Below are positions 1 to 8,582 of a DNA stretch of 64,000 nucleotides, piece after piece (position 1 is the first letter of the stretch; every line of letters begins with the position of its first letter). Origin of the DNA: Sphingomonas sp. Leaf17 (GTDB lineage: Bacteria; Pseudomonadota; Alphaproteobacteria; Sphingomonadales; Sphingomonadaceae); contig NZ_LMKL01000006.1 of assembly GCF_001421505.1 (NCBI RefSeq), forward strand, positions 334,010-398,009, written 5' to 3'. Made by a program: the position numbers and the translations under genes. The notes under the pieces were generated by a model that was given only the letters and a program-made list of their open reading frames with translations, was not told the DNA's origin and did no database searches.

Positions 1-281
1 CCCTGCGGATCCTGCCACTTCCGGGTGGTCAGCGCGCCCTCGATATAGACCTTCGATCCTTTGCGCAGGAACCGCTCGGCGACGTTGGCCAGACCCTCGT
101 TGAAGATCTTGACCGTGTGCCACTCGGTCTTTTCCTTGCGTTCGCCGGAGCTCTTGTCCTTCCACGATTCGGACGTGGCGATCCGCAGTTCGACGACCTT
201 GCCGCCATTCTGGAACGAGCGGCTTTCCGGGTCGCGCCCCAGATTGCCGACCAGAATGACCTTGTTGACGCTACCGGCCAT
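1..281 (-). CDS. ssb: Single-stranded DNA-binding protein SSB (C-terminus cut off by window start)
   Basis: Encodes the N-terminal OB-fold of bacterial SSB, which coats single-stranded DNA during replication, repair and recombination. The reading frame starts [19 protein letters not shown] and continues with the family's conserved [19 protein letters not shown] and [18 protein letters not shown] blocks. About 93 codons are inside the window; the flexible tail and acidic C-terminal tip lie before base 1. The ATG at 281 gives the canonical MAGSVNKV start. feoB ends only 19 bases upstream on the same strand, but no functional link to iron uptake is implied. Identification is very secure. Confidence 0.96.
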   Translation of the reverse strand, partial: MAGSVNKVILVGNLGRDPESRSFQNGGKVVELRIATSESWKDKSSGERKEKTEWHTVKIFNEGLANVAERFLRKGSKVYIEGALTTRKWQDPQ

Positions 282-300
282 GAAACGCTCCGTTGATTGG

Positions 301-2172
301 CTAGAGGCCCAGCGCGACGGCGGACCAGTATGTGATTCCGGCCATGACATAGGCGGCCAGGAACAGATAGCCAACCATGAACGCGGGCCACTTCCACCCA
401 TTCGTCTCGCGCCGGGTCACGGCGATGGTCGATATGCACTGCGGGGCGAAGACGAACCACATCAGGAAGGCCAGCGCGGTCGGCAGGCTCCAGCCCGCCT
501 TCAGCCGCTCGGTGATCGCCACCTGCCCCCGCTCGGCCTCGGGATTGTCGATGGCATAGACGGTGGCGATCGCGGCCACCGCAACCTCGCGCGCGGCCAT
601 CGCCGGGATCAGCGCGAGCGCAATGTCGCGATTGAACCCGATCGGCCGGACGACGACCTCCAGCCCGTTGGCGATCCGGCCGGCGATCGAATAGTTGACC
701 GGCGACACCGCACTGCCCTCAGGCGGCTTGGGGAAGCTGAGCAGCGCCCACAGCACGATCGTCGTCAGCGCGATCGTCGTACCGGCACGTTTCAGGAACA
801 CGACCGCGCGCTGCCACAGGCCCAGCAGCACGTCGCGCAGGCGCGGCCACTGATATTTCGGCATCTCCATCATGAAGCCGGACGACGCGCCCTTGGTCAC
901 GGTGCGGCGCAGGACCAGCGCGGCGACGAACGCCCCGGCGATGCCCATGACGTAGAGACCCAGCAGGACCAGTCCCTGCAACCCGACGAACGGCAGGACG
1001 CGGCGATCGGGGATGAAGGCGGCGATGATGATGGTATAGACCGGCAGCCGCGCCGAACAGGTCATCAGCGGCGCGATCAGGATCGTGGTCAGCCGGTCCT
1101 TCTCGTCGTCGATCGTGCGCGTCGCCATGATGCCGGGGACGGCACAGGCGAAGGACGACAACAGGGGTATGAACGCCCGGCCCGACAGGCCGACCTGCGC
1201 CATCAGCCGGTCCATCAGGAACGCGGCGCGGACCATGTAGCCGGTCGCCTCCAGCACCAGGATGAACGCGAACAGGATCAGGATCTGCGGCAGGAAGACG
1301 ATGACCGCGCCGACCCCGGCGATCAGCCCGTCGGTCAGGAACGACCGGAAGACGCCGGCCGGCAGTACCCCGTCGATCCAGCCATCGAGCAGCGCGAAAC
1401 CGCCCTCGATCCAGCCGATCGGTGCCTCCGACCAGGTGAATACCGCCTGGAACATGATGAACAGCAGCGCGACCAGTACGATCGGCCCCGACACCGGGTG
1501 CAGCGCCACCGCGTCGAGCGTGTGGCTCCAGCGACGGCCCGGCGTTTCCGACACGGTGGCGGCGGTGGCGATGCGGCGCGCGCGGCGTTGCAGCGTCACG
1601 ATATCCTCGGCGATGCTGCCGTCCGACGCGCGCAGGCGGACGATGTCGCCGGTCCGCGTGGCGGTCGCCCGGCCGATCGCCGCCGACAGGTCGTCCAGCC
1701 CGCGCCGCCGTACCGCGACGGTCGGGATCACCGGCACGCCCAGTTCGCGTTCCAGCACCTGCGTATCCAGCGTCAGCCCGTCACGCTCGGCCAGGTCGAC
1801 CATGTTCAGCGCGACGACGACCGGCAGGCCGAGCGCGATCAGCTGCAACGCGAAGCGCAGGTGATTGTCGAGATTGGCGGCGTCGAGGACGACAACCAGC
1901 GCATCGGGCAGGCGCTCGCCATCCTGCGTTCCGGTCACGACATCACGCGTGACGCGTTCGTCAGGGGAGGACGGGTCGAGACTGTAGGCGCCGGGCAGGT
2001 CGACCAGTTCGACCGGCCGCCCGTCGGCCAGCACCAGCCGGCCGGTCTTGCGCTCGACCGTCACGCCGGGATAATTGCCGACCTTCTGCCGGGCACCGGT
2101 CAGGGCGTTGAACAGCGCGCTCTTGCCGGCATTGGGATTACCGACCAGCGCCACCAGCGGTGCAGCGTTCAT
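301..2172 (-). CDS. feoB: Ferrous iron transport protein FeoB
   Basis: Inner-membrane Fe(II) transporter with an N-terminal GTPase domain. The P-loop GNPNAGKS is at residues 11-18, the G3 motif DLPGAYSL near 58-65 and the G4 motif NMVD at 123-126. The rest is the polytopic membrane region with two Gate-type repeats, including the segment around [11 protein letters not shown] and the Cys-containing stretch [15 protein letters not shown]. At 623 aa it is shorter than enterobacterial FeoB (about 770 aa), as is common in alphaproteobacteria. It follows feoA directly with no gap, so the two are almost certainly one transcript, probably iron-repressed through the palindrome upstream of feoA. Confidence 0.96.
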   Translation of the reverse strand: MNAAPLVALVGNPNAGKSALFNALTGARQKVGNYPGVTVERKTGRLVLADGRPVELVDLPGAYSLDPSSPDERVTRDVVTGTQDGERLPDALVVVLDAANLDNHLRFALQLIALGLPVVVALNMVDLAERDGLTLDTQVLERELGVPVIPTVAVRRRGLDDLSAAIGRATATRTGDIVRLRASDGSIAEDIVTLQRRARRIATAATVSETPGRRWSHTLDAVALHPVSGPIVLVALLFIMFQAVFTWSEAPIGWIEGGFALLDGWIDGVLPAGVFRSFLTDGLIAGVGAVIVFLPQILILFAFILVLEATGYMVRAAFLMDRLMAQVGLSGRAFIPLLSSFACAVPGIMATRTIDDEKDRLTTILIAPLMTCSARLPVYTIIIAAFIPDRRVLPFVGLQGLVLLGLYVMGIAGAFVAALVLRRTVTKGASSGFMMEMPKYQWPRLRDVLLGLWQRAVVFLKRAGTTIALTTIVLWALLSFPKPPEGSAVSPVNYSIAGRIANGLEVVVRPIGFNRDIALALIPAMAAREVAVAAIATVYAIDNPEAERGQVAITERLKAGWSLPTALAFLMWFVFAPQCISTIAVTRRETNGWKWPAFMVGYLFLAAYVMAGITYWSAVALGL

Positions 2173-2454
2173 TTATCCGGCGAGCGGTGCGACGTGGATG
2201 GCACCGGCAACCGCACGGCGCAGCGCCACGGTCATCCGGCCGATGCGACAGGCGATCGGCCCCTGTCCCAGCGTGGCCCGGTGCAGCACCTCGACGCCCA
2301 CGCCCTCATCGAACCCCAGCTCGCGCAGGCGGCGGGCCTCCGGCACGGCCAGCCGGTCCCACTCGATCACAGCGACGGTGGCGCGCTGGTTGCGGGGCAG
2401 GCGTTCGAGGCTGAGATCGGCGGGGCTGAGATCGGCTTGCGTCGGGCTGGGCAT
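2173..2454 (-). CDS. feoA: Ferrous iron transport protein FeoA
   Basis: A small SH3-like cytoplasmic protein of 93 aa that is needed for FeoB activity. The sequence shows the FeoA pattern of an LRELGFDEGVGVEVLHRA segment followed by GQGPIACRIGRMTVALRR. The stop codon abuts the feoB start, consistent with translational coupling. The ATG at 2454 is the only well-placed start. An AT-rich stretch with a perfect 6-1-6 palindrome lies about 25 bases upstream. The N-terminal 15 residues (PSPTQADLSPADLSL) are an extension not needed for the fold. Confidence 0.92.
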   Translation of the reverse strand: MPSPTQADLSPADLSLERLPRNQRATVAVIEWDRLAVPEARRLRELGFDEGVGVEVLHRATLGQGPIACRIGRMTVALRRAVAGAIHVAPLAG

Positions 2455-2472
2455 GTCGTGGCTATATCGGTG

Positions 2473-2493
2473 ATGCGATTGATTATCAATTAC
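2473..2493 (-). promoter_or_regulatory. Putative Fur-type operator upstream of feoAB
   Basis: The palindrome ATTGAT-T-ATCAAT lies at 2478-2490 in an otherwise GC-rich gap between coq9 and feoA. Its spacing and AT-rich symmetry resemble half of a Fur 19-mer (GATAATGATAATCATTATC). The site is seen directly; assignment to Fur rather than another iron regulator is inference from the ferrous-iron genes downstream. Confidence 0.5.
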
Positions 2494-2540
2494 CCATCAC
2501 ACCCCCGCCAACACTGCCCGGGCCGACACCGCCGGGACGG

Positions 2541-3197
2541 TTACACGACGGGATAGCGCAACCGCCCGATGAAGCGGGCAAGGCTGGGGGTGTGGCGGGT
2601 GCGGCGGGTAAACCCGGCCTTGGCCTTTTCAAACCGCATGATGCCGTCGATACGCCGCCCCAGAAAGGCGTGCGTTTCCGCCAGGTCGTCTCTGTCGTCG
2701 GTCAGCATCGCGTTGATCGTCGCGGCGTAGACGCCCAGCAGGATCGTCCGCTTGGTATAGTGATTGTAATCGGTCGCGGTGTCGCCGGCGATCCGCCAGA
2801 TCAGGTCGACCGTCCGCCAGCCGAGCCGCGCCGCCACCGCGATGTTCTGCGGCATGGCCAGGATGGCGAGCGCGCGGCGCAACGATTCGCGGTTCGGCGC
2901 AACCGCATCCAGCCGCGCCTCGACCAGGGCCGTGATCCGCGCGCGGATCTTCATCGCGGCGATCGCGCCGGCCGGAACCGCACCGATCATCGCCCGGTCG
3001 ACATCGGCGAACCAGGCGTCGATCATGTCGACCGCGCCGCCGGGATAGGCGATGCGGGCAATGTCGCGATCGACGCCGGCCGCATCCGCCGCCATGTCGC
3101 GCGCGGCGTCACCCCAGCCGTCGAACGCGGCGTTGGTCGCGATTCCCGGGGCCAGCGCGGCGCGGATCTCGTCGAGGGTCGCGTCTTCCATCGTCAT
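2541..3197 (-). CDS. COQ9 family protein (ubiquinone biosynthesis accessory protein)
   Basis: Protein of 218 aa in the COQ9 family, a lipid-binding accessory factor of ubiquinone biosynthesis that in eukaryotes assists the COQ7 hydroxylase. The C-terminal COQ9 domain is visible as GWRTVDLIWRIAGDTATDYNHYTKR, shortened here to its key part WRIAGDTATDYNHYTKR, followed by LLGVYAATINAMLTDD. The start ATG at 3197 overlaps the stop of the EamA gene in an ATGA arrangement, suggesting coupled translation. A second ATG two codons later is possible. Family assignment is secure; the bacterial role is inferred from homology. Confidence 0.88.
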   Translation of the reverse strand: MTMEDATLDEIRAALAPGIATNAAFDGWGDAARDMAADAAGVDRDIARIAYPGGAVDMIDAWFADVDRAMIGAVPAGAIAAMKIRARITALVEARLDAVAPNRESLRRALAILAMPQNIAVAARLGWRTVDLIWRIAGDTATDYNHYTKRTILLGVYAATINAMLTDDRDDLAETHAFLGRRIDGIMRFEKAKAGFTRRTRHTPSLARFIGRLRYPVV

Positions 3198-4207
3198 CGT
3201 TCGTCTCCCGTCCCCAAGATAGCCCCGGCGTCGCGCGGCGCAACCGGGGCCGCGCGCGTGACCATGACCAGTGCGATGCCGACCATCCCCGCCCCGACCA
3301 GATCGACCAGCCCCAGCCGCTCGCCATAGGCGATCCAGCCGATGACCCCCGCCATCACCGGCTGCATCAGCAGCGCGATGCCGATGACCAGCGGCGTGAA
3401 CTTGCCCAGCACATACACCATCAGCCCCTGCCCCAGCACCTGGCTGCACAGCGCCAGCGCGATCAGCGGCGTCCAGGTCGCCGGCAGGATCCGCTCCCCC
3501 ATCGCCAGTGCGAACAGCAGCAGCGGCACGACGCTGAACAGCGTCGACATCGCCAGCGCGGACAACGGAGCCAGGCTGTCCCGCGCGCGCGCCATCAGCA
3601 CGAAATACGCGGTGTAGAGAATGCCCGCCAGCAGACAGAACAGGTCGCCGACCAGATTGCGCGGATCCAGCTGATAGGAGCGCCCCATCAGCAGCATCGC
3701 CCCCGCCGCCGCCAGCACCAGCGCCAGCGCCTGCAACCGCGACGGCCAGGCGCGCACGATCAGGAAGCCATAGATCGGATAGATGAACGTGGCCGAATTG
3801 CCGAACAGCGTGGCATTCGCCAGCGTCGTGTGCAGGATGCCGATATGCCACGCCCCCAGGTCACCGGCAAAGCACACGCCCGCCACCACCAGCACCGTCC
3901 ACAACCGCGCGTCGAGCCGTCGGGGTCGCGCGCCACCGGCCAGCGCGGCCAGCGCCAGCACCGGCGCGGCCAGCGCGATCCGCCAGAACGCCGACGAAAC
4001 CGGGCCGGTATCCGCCATCCGGACGAACCACGGACCGAACGCCAGTGCCAGGTTAGCGACGATCAACGCAGCGACGGCGCCGGCACCCGCCCGCGGCCGT
4101 GCCGGCGCGGCTATGCGCGGCCCATCCGAAAAAGCCGGTTTTCGCGATCGGGCAAACGACGTCTTTGTGGGGGGAATAGTTTTTCTTGGTCGTTCGGGCC
4201 GGTGCAT
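3194..4207 (-). CDS. DMT superfamily transporter, EamA family
   Basis: A polytopic inner-membrane protein with two EamA repeats (about ten hydrophobic segments) of the drug/metabolite exporter superfamily. Helix 1 begins near VAALIVANLALAFGPWFV and the conserved SAFWRIALAAPVL follows. The second repeat ends in GMVGIALVMVTRAAPVA. The substrate cannot be told from sequence. The first about 45 residues from the ATG at 4207 are basic and non-hydrophobic, so the true start may be further in. It is coupled to coq9 by an ATGA overlap. Confidence 0.87.
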   Translation of the reverse strand: MHRPERPRKTIPPTKTSFARSRKPAFSDGPRIAAPARPRAGAGAVAALIVANLALAFGPWFVRMADTGPVSSAFWRIALAAPVLALAALAGGARPRRLDARLWTVLVVAGVCFAGDLGAWHIGILHTTLANATLFGNSATFIYPIYGFLIVRAWPSRLQALALVLAAAGAMLLMGRSYQLDPRNLVGDLFCLLAGILYTAYFVLMARARDSLAPLSALAMSTLFSVVPLLLFALAMGERILPATWTPLIALALCSQVLGQGLMVYVLGKFTPLVIGIALLMQPVMAGVIGWIAYGERLGLVDLVGAGMVGIALVMVTRAAPVAPRDAGAILGTGDER

Positions 4208-4285
4208 CCCGCCCTGTAACGCCCCATCTGCGATCCGTCAGTTTTTAAGACTATTCGTTTGCAAGTCGTTTGTAAGGAAATTCCG

Positions 4286-5371
4286 ATGCCGACCGTCTTT
4301 GATCCCATCCAGCTCGGCGCGATCGCCGCCCCCAACCGGATCTTCATGGCCCCGCTGACACGCGGACGTGCCGACCGTGATGCGGTGCCGACGCCGATAA
4401 TGGTCGATTACTATGCACAGCGCGCCGGTGCCGGCCTCATCATCTCCGAAGCGACCGGCATCAGCCGCGAGGGTCTTGGCTGGCCGTTCGCGCCGGGCCT
4501 GTGGTCCGACGCACAGGTCGAGGGCTGGAAGCCGGTCACCGCCGCCGTGCACGCCGCCGGCGGCCGGATCATCGCGCAACTGTGGCACATGGGACGGCAG
4601 GTCCATTCGTCGGTGATCGGCCAGCAGCCGGTATCGTCCTCGGCCACCGCGACCCAGGGCCAGGCGCACACTTATGAGGGCAAGCAGGATTTCGAGACTG
4701 CGCGCCCGCTGACCCTCGACGAGATCCCGCGCCTGCTGGAGGAGTATGAGCATGCGGCGCGCAATGCCATCGCCGCCGGGTTCGACGGGGTGCAGATCCA
4801 TGCCGCCAACGGGTATCTGATCGACCAGTTCCTGCGCGACAACGCGAACCTGCGCGACGACCGGTACGGCGGCTCGCCGGAAAACCGCATCCGCCTGCTG
4901 ATCGAGGTGACCGAGCGGGTCGCGGCCGCGATCGGGGCCCACCGCACCGCCGTGCGCCTGTCGCCCAATGGTGAATCGCAGGGCGTCGACGACAGCGATC
5001 CGGCATCGGTCTTCGTGCCGGCGGCCAGGGCGCTGTCAGCGATCGGCATCGCCTTCCTCGAACTGCGCGAACCCGGCCCGGACGGCACCTTCGGCAAGAC
5101 CGACGTGCCCAAGCTGTCGCCGCAGATCCGCGAGGTCTTCACCGGCCCGCTGGTCCTGAACTCGGATTACACGCGAGAGGAAGCGGATGCCGATCTGACC
5201 GCGGGGAAGGCCGACGCGATCACCTTCGGCCGCCCGTTCATCGCCAACCCCGACCTGCCCGAACGCTTCCGCCAGAACGCCCCGCTGGCCGCCGACAGCA
5301 TGAAGACGTGGTACAGCCAGGGACCGGAGGGGTACATCGACTACCCGGCGCTGGAAGCGGCCACGGTTTAA
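4286..5371 (+). CDS. Alkene reductase, old yellow enzyme family (NemA-like)
   Basis: FMN-dependent, NAD(P)H-consuming ene-reductase of 361 aa that reduces activated C=C bonds and often nitro-compounds or electrophiles. Hallmarks are MAPLTRGRAD near the N-terminus, AQLWHMGRQVHSS, and the substrate/FMN signature VQIHAANGYLIDQFLRD with RYGGSPENRIRLL after it. The ATG at 4286 is preceded by AAGGA at 4274-4278 and gives the typical start MPTVFDPIQLG. The gene stands alone, divergent from the EamA gene, and ends before a strong hairpin. The physiological substrate is unknown. Confidence 0.93.
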   Translation: MPTVFDPIQLGAIAAPNRIFMAPLTRGRADRDAVPTPIMVDYYAQRAGAGLIISEATGISREGLGWPFAPGLWSDAQVEGWKPVTAAVHAAGGRIIAQLWHMGRQVHSSVIGQQPVSSSATATQGQAHTYEGKQDFETARPLTLDEIPRLLEEYEHAARNAIAAGFDGVQIHAANGYLIDQFLRDNANLRDDRYGGSPENRIRLLIEVTERVAAAIGAHRTAVRLSPNGESQGVDDSDPASVFVPAARALSAIGIAFLELREPGPDGTFGKTDVPKLSPQIREVFTGPLVLNSDYTREEADADLTAGKADAITFGRPFIANPDLPERFRQNAPLAADSMKTWYSQGPEGYIDYPALEAATV

Positions 5372-5390
5372 GAGTCAAAATCTGACAGAT

Positions 5391-5425
5391 ATGTTTCCCA
5401 TCGTCATTGCGACGGTGGGAAACAT
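5391..5425. terminator. 15-bp hairpin between convergent genes, likely bidirectional terminator
   Basis: Arms at 5391-5405 and 5411-5425 form a 15-bp stem (ATGTTTCCCATCGTC with its complement, one G-T wobble) around a 5-base loop. It sits between the convergent ends of the ene-reductase and the glycosyltransferase. No long T run follows on the + strand, so function as a terminator is an inference from position and stability. Confidence 0.5.
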
Positions 5426-5455
5426 GGTTCTGATCTGACCGTTAAATTCAAAAGA

Positions 5456-6157
5456 TTATTTCGTCGGGTAAATCTGATCCCAACTGCAAAGCATGGTCTT
5501 CTGCGGTTTTCCGATATTTCGCTCGACCAAGCTTAGATATATTTTTCGATTTTCGCTGTTATCCCGATCAAGGCCCGCAGTACTCTTTCCACTTACATAA
5601 AGTGGCGTATCCACCACGATATCTTTGAAGTTATGCCGTTCACAGCAAAACTTGAAAAAAGAATCTTCGCCACCGTATCGACCTGAGAACTGCTCGTCAT
5701 ATCCGCCAATTTCATCAAAATCAGCCTTATGTATCATAAAACTGTTGATGTGGCTCTTGATCTCGTACCATTCTTTTTCAGGGCTAAGTCTGAATCGTTT
5801 AAAGCGAGCCACTTCTCCCCGCTTGAGGTTGCCAGCATCCTCAACAAAACTATCGATATCTTCACCCTTGATAGTATGATCAACATCGATGAGAAGAATT
5901 TTATCGCTCTTTGCTTCCTTAACGCCAATATTTCGAGCCGCTGGCATGTTCCATGCGATATCTTCGACAATCCTAAAAACTCGAAGATTTTTTATACCTT
6001 CAAAAATAGAATTATCTATTTTTTCACTACTGTGATCATCGACCAAAATAAAATCGAAATAATTTGGATATGCTGAATCAAGGCGCTGGAATGACTCCAG
6101 CATCCCTTCTATTGATCGCTGATTATTGTAATAGTGACTAACTATCGAAATCAACAT
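5456..6157 (-). CDS. Family 2-type glycosyltransferase (GT-A fold), probably acquired
   Basis: Protein of 233 aa with a GT-A nucleotide-sugar-binding fold. It starts MLISIVSHYYNNQRSIEGML, has ILVDDHSS at 37-44, the MPAARNIGVKEAKSDKILLIDVD stretch with a DxD-like DVD at 91-93, and GGYDEQFSGRYGGEDSFF, which carries the acceptor-side ED motif. Donor and acceptor sugars cannot be predicted. Codon use and flanks are strikingly AT-rich compared with neighbours, the gene has no sugar-biosynthesis partners nearby, and it lies between core genes, all pointing to horizontal acquisition. The ATG at 6157 follows a weak purine-rich stretch. Confidence 0.85.
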   Translation of the reverse strand: MLISIVSHYYNNQRSIEGMLESFQRLDSAYPNYFDFILVDDHSSEKIDNSIFEGIKNLRVFRIVEDIAWNMPAARNIGVKEAKSDKILLIDVDHTIKGEDIDSFVEDAGNLKRGEVARFKRFRLSPEKEWYEIKSHINSFMIHKADFDEIGGYDEQFSGRYGGEDSFFKFCCERHNFKDIVVDTPLYVSGKSTAGLDRDNSENRKIYLSLVERNIGKPQKTMLCSWDQIYPTK

Positions 6158-6400
6158 TATCTACCTCAAATCTAGAATGGAATCATGCTGCTTTGCGACA
6201 CTGTATCTTGCTAGTGCTCGACAGTTAGTTTTTAGATTTTTTACCGGGCATGATGTTCGAGACGCTCTACCCTAATTTTTAGCTACCGTGTTGCGATTGA
6301 TAACGTCAACTTGCGAATTGTAACCGAAAATAACTGAATTTCTCTCAACTACAGGGCAATTATGCCACAATTGGTATTTGAGCAAAACCCTTGTTACAAG

Positions 6401-6823
6401 TCACCCCGCAAACCGCTCCCGCAGCGCGAGCATCGCCAGGGCCGCCTTCGCCGCGCCGCCGCCCTTGTCGCCTTCGCTGACCCTGGCGCGGGTCAGCGCC
6501 TGCGCTTCGGTTTCGACGGTCAGGATGCCGTTGCCGATCGGGATGCCCTCCAGCGTCAGCGCCATGATGCCGCGCGCGCTCTCGTTCGACACGACCTCGA
6601 AATGATAGGTTTCGCCGCGGATGATGACGCCCAGCGCGACATAGCCGTCATACGTCTCGCTCGCGTCGGCCAGCGCGATCGCGCCGGGCACTTCCAGCGC
6701 GCCGGGCACGGTCACGACCTCGTGGGTGTGGCCCGCCGCCGCGATCGCCGCCTTCGCGCCCTCGATCAGCAGGTCGTTGAGATGGTCGTAGAATCGCGCC
6801 TCGACGATCAAAATATGGGCCAT
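6401..6823 (-). CDS. ribH: 6,7-dimethyl-8-ribityllumazine synthase
   Basis: Catalyses the penultimate step of riboflavin synthesis, joining 3,4-dihydroxy-2-butanone 4-phosphate to the pyrimidinedione from RibD. At 140 aa it has the normal subunit length. Visible motifs are [26 protein letters not shown] with the catalytic His74, and [11 protein letters not shown]. It is the last gene of the operon, one base after the ribBX stop, so it is probably co-translated. The ATG at 6823 gives [12 protein letters not shown]. Confidence 0.96.
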   Translation of the reverse strand: MAHILIVEARFYDHLNDLLIEGAKAAIAAAGHTHEVVTVPGALEVPGAIALADASETYDGYVALGVIIRGETYHFEVVSNESARGIMALTLEGIPIGNGILTVETEAQALTRARVSEGDKGGGAAKAALAMLALRERFAG

Positions 6824-6824
6824 G

Positions 6825-7973
6825 TCATTCGCCTCCGGTGCCGGGAATGGGACGCTCGCCGACGATCGACAGGCCGTACCCTTCGAGCGCGACGAGCGTG
6901 TGGTGGGTGTTGGTCAGCAGGATCATGTCCTGCACGCCCAGATCGGCCAGGATCTGCGCGCCGATGCCGTAATCGCGCAGTTCCTCGACTTCCGGCGCGC
7001 CGGCGCTCTTGCCCTCGCCGCGCAGGCGGATGAAGCGCGAGACGCTGTCCTTCATCGGCCGGTTGATGACGACGATGACACCGGTGCCCTCCTCGGCGAT
7101 CAGTTCCATCGAACGCGATAGCAGGCCGGACCGCTCGTTCGCCTCGCCGAACGCGTCGACGAAATAGGACAGGGTGTGCATCCGGACCAGCGTCGGCGAA
7201 TCCGGGTCGATCCGGCCCTTCACCAGCGCGATCTGTTCGTCGCCGGTCGCCTTGTTGAAGAAGGTCATGGCACGCCAGTCGCCGCCCCACTTGCTCTCGA
7301 ACATCATTTCCGCGCGCTTCTCGACCAGATGGTCGTGACGGCGGCGATAGGCGATCAGGTCGCGGATCGTGCCGATCTTCAGATTGTGGAACTGCGCGAA
7401 GGTGACGAGGTCGTCCATCCGCGACATCGTCCCGTCCTCGTTCATGATCTCGCAGATCACGCCCGAGGGATTGAGGCCGGCAAGGCGCGACACGTCGACC
7501 GCCGCCTCGGTATGGCCGGCGCGCACCAGCACGCCGCCGTCGCGCGCGACCAGCGGGAAGACATGGCCCGGCGTCACGATCTCGTCCGCACCCTTGCCCG
7601 CGTCGATCGCCACCGCGATCGTGCGTGCGCGGTCGGCGGCGGAAATGCCGGTGGTCACCCCGTCCCGCGCCTCGATCGACACGGTGAACGCGGTTTCGTG
7701 GCGCGTGCCGTTGTGGCGGCTCATCAGGCCGAGGCCAAGCTGCTCGACCCGCGTCTTGGTCATCGCGAGGCAGATCAGGCCGCGACCATGGCGGGCCATG
7801 AAGTTGATCTTTTCCGGGGTCGCCATCTGCGCGGGGATGACCAGATCACCCTCGTTCTCGCGGTCCTCGTCATCGACCAGGATGAACATGCGGCCGTTCT
7901 TGGCCTCGTCGATGATTTCCTCCGGGGTCGACAGAAACGCGTGGCGCAGGCGCGCAACTTCAGGCTTTTGCAC
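6825..7973 (-). CDS. ribB: 3,4-dihydroxy-2-butanone 4-phosphate synthase with degenerate GTP cyclohydrolase II domain (RibBX type)
   Basis: The N-terminal half is an intact DHBP synthase making the four-carbon unit of riboflavin from ribulose 5-phosphate. The acidic motif [11 protein letters not shown] is at 34-44, with [12 protein letters not shown] and [18 protein letters not shown] after it. The C-terminal half resembles RibA (GTP cyclohydrolase II) but the zinc-binding cysteine motif is replaced by [12 protein letters not shown] and there is no Cys after residue 174, so it should not hydrolyse GTP. Such hybrids are known in Proteobacteria. The GTG at 7973 ([14 protein letters not shown]) is the best start; no in-frame ATG exists nearby. 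It overlaps ribE by 14 bases. Confidence 0.88.
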   Translation of the reverse strand: MQKPEVARLRHAFLSTPEEIIDEAKNGRMFILVDDEDRENEGDLVIPAQMATPEKINFMARHGRGLICLAMTKTRVEQLGLGLMSRHNGTRHETAFTVSIEARDGVTTGISAADRARTIAVAIDAGKGADEIVTPGHVFPLVARDGGVLVRAGHTEAAVDVSRLAGLNPSGVICEIMNEDGTMSRMDDLVTFAQFHNLKIGTIRDLIAYRRRHDHLVEKRAEMMFESKWGGDWRAMTFFNKATGDEQIALVKGRIDPDSPTLVRMHTLSYFVDAFGEANERSGLLSRSMELIAEEGTGVIVVINRPMKDSVSRFIRLRGEGKSAGAPEVEELRDYGIGAQILADLGVQDMILLTNTHHTLVALEGYGLSIVGERPIPGTGGE

Positions 7974-8580
7974 GATAATGCTCCATGCGTTGCAGGTAAC
8001 GGGCGAGGACGTCGATCTCGATGTTGACGATATCGCCGACAGCAAGACCGCCGATCGTGGTCATCGCCTGGGTATGCGGGATCACGTTGATCCAGAAGCG
8101 GCTGACGGGGCCGTCGTCATCGACGCCGTTGACGGTCAGCGACACGCCGTCGACCGTCACCGATCCCTTGGTCGCCAGATACGGCGCGAGGGTCGCGGGC
8201 ACGGTGATGTCGATCCGTTTCGAATCGCCCTCCGCCGTCACCGACGTCACCTCGGCCATGTCGTCGACGTGGCCCGTGACGATATGGCCGCCCAGCTCGT
8301 CGCCCAGCTTCATCGCGCGTTCCAGGTTCAGTCGGCGGCCTTGCGTCCACTGCCCCTGCGCGGTGCGGGCGATCGTCTCACCCGACACGTCGACCGCGAA
8401 CCAGCCGGGGCTGCCCGCCGCCGACTTGTCGACCACGGTCAGGCATACGCCCGAACAGGCGATCGACGCGCCCAGATCGACGTCGCCCATGTCATAGGCG
8501 GTTTCGACGACCACGCGCGTATCGCCGCGCTGGTCGACGCGGGCGATGCGCCCGATATCGGTGATGATTCCGGTGAACAT
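7960..8580 (-). CDS. ribE: Riboflavin synthase alpha subunit
   Basis: Dismutates two 6,7-dimethyl-8-ribityllumazine molecules to riboflavin. The 206-aa protein has two tandem lumazine-binding beta-barrels. The first starts MFTGIITDIGRIARV and contains GASIACSGVCLTVVD; the second contains LGGHIVTGHVDDMAEV and GSVTVDGVSLTVNGVDDD. Length is normal for the family (about 200 aa). It starts two bases after the ribD stop and runs into ribBX, so the operon is tightly coupled. Confidence 0.96.
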   Translation of the reverse strand: MFTGIITDIGRIARVDQRGDTRVVVETAYDMGDVDLGASIACSGVCLTVVDKSAAGSPGWFAVDVSGETIARTAQGQWTQGRRLNLERAMKLGDELGGHIVTGHVDDMAEVTSVTAEGDSKRIDITVPATLAPYLATKGSVTVDGVSLTVNGVDDDGPVSRFWINVIPHTQAMTTIGGLAVGDIVNIEIDVLARYLQRMEHYRAKA

Positions 8581-8582
8581 CC

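Noticed and set aside
61..2556. Very long open frame opposite feoB-feoA
   Set aside because: Composition is Arg/Gln/Asp-rich without family motifs; it is the antisense shadow of a GC-rich gene with clear FeoB and FeoA motifs. The same applies to many long frames opposite pheT, prfC, kup and the GTA genes.
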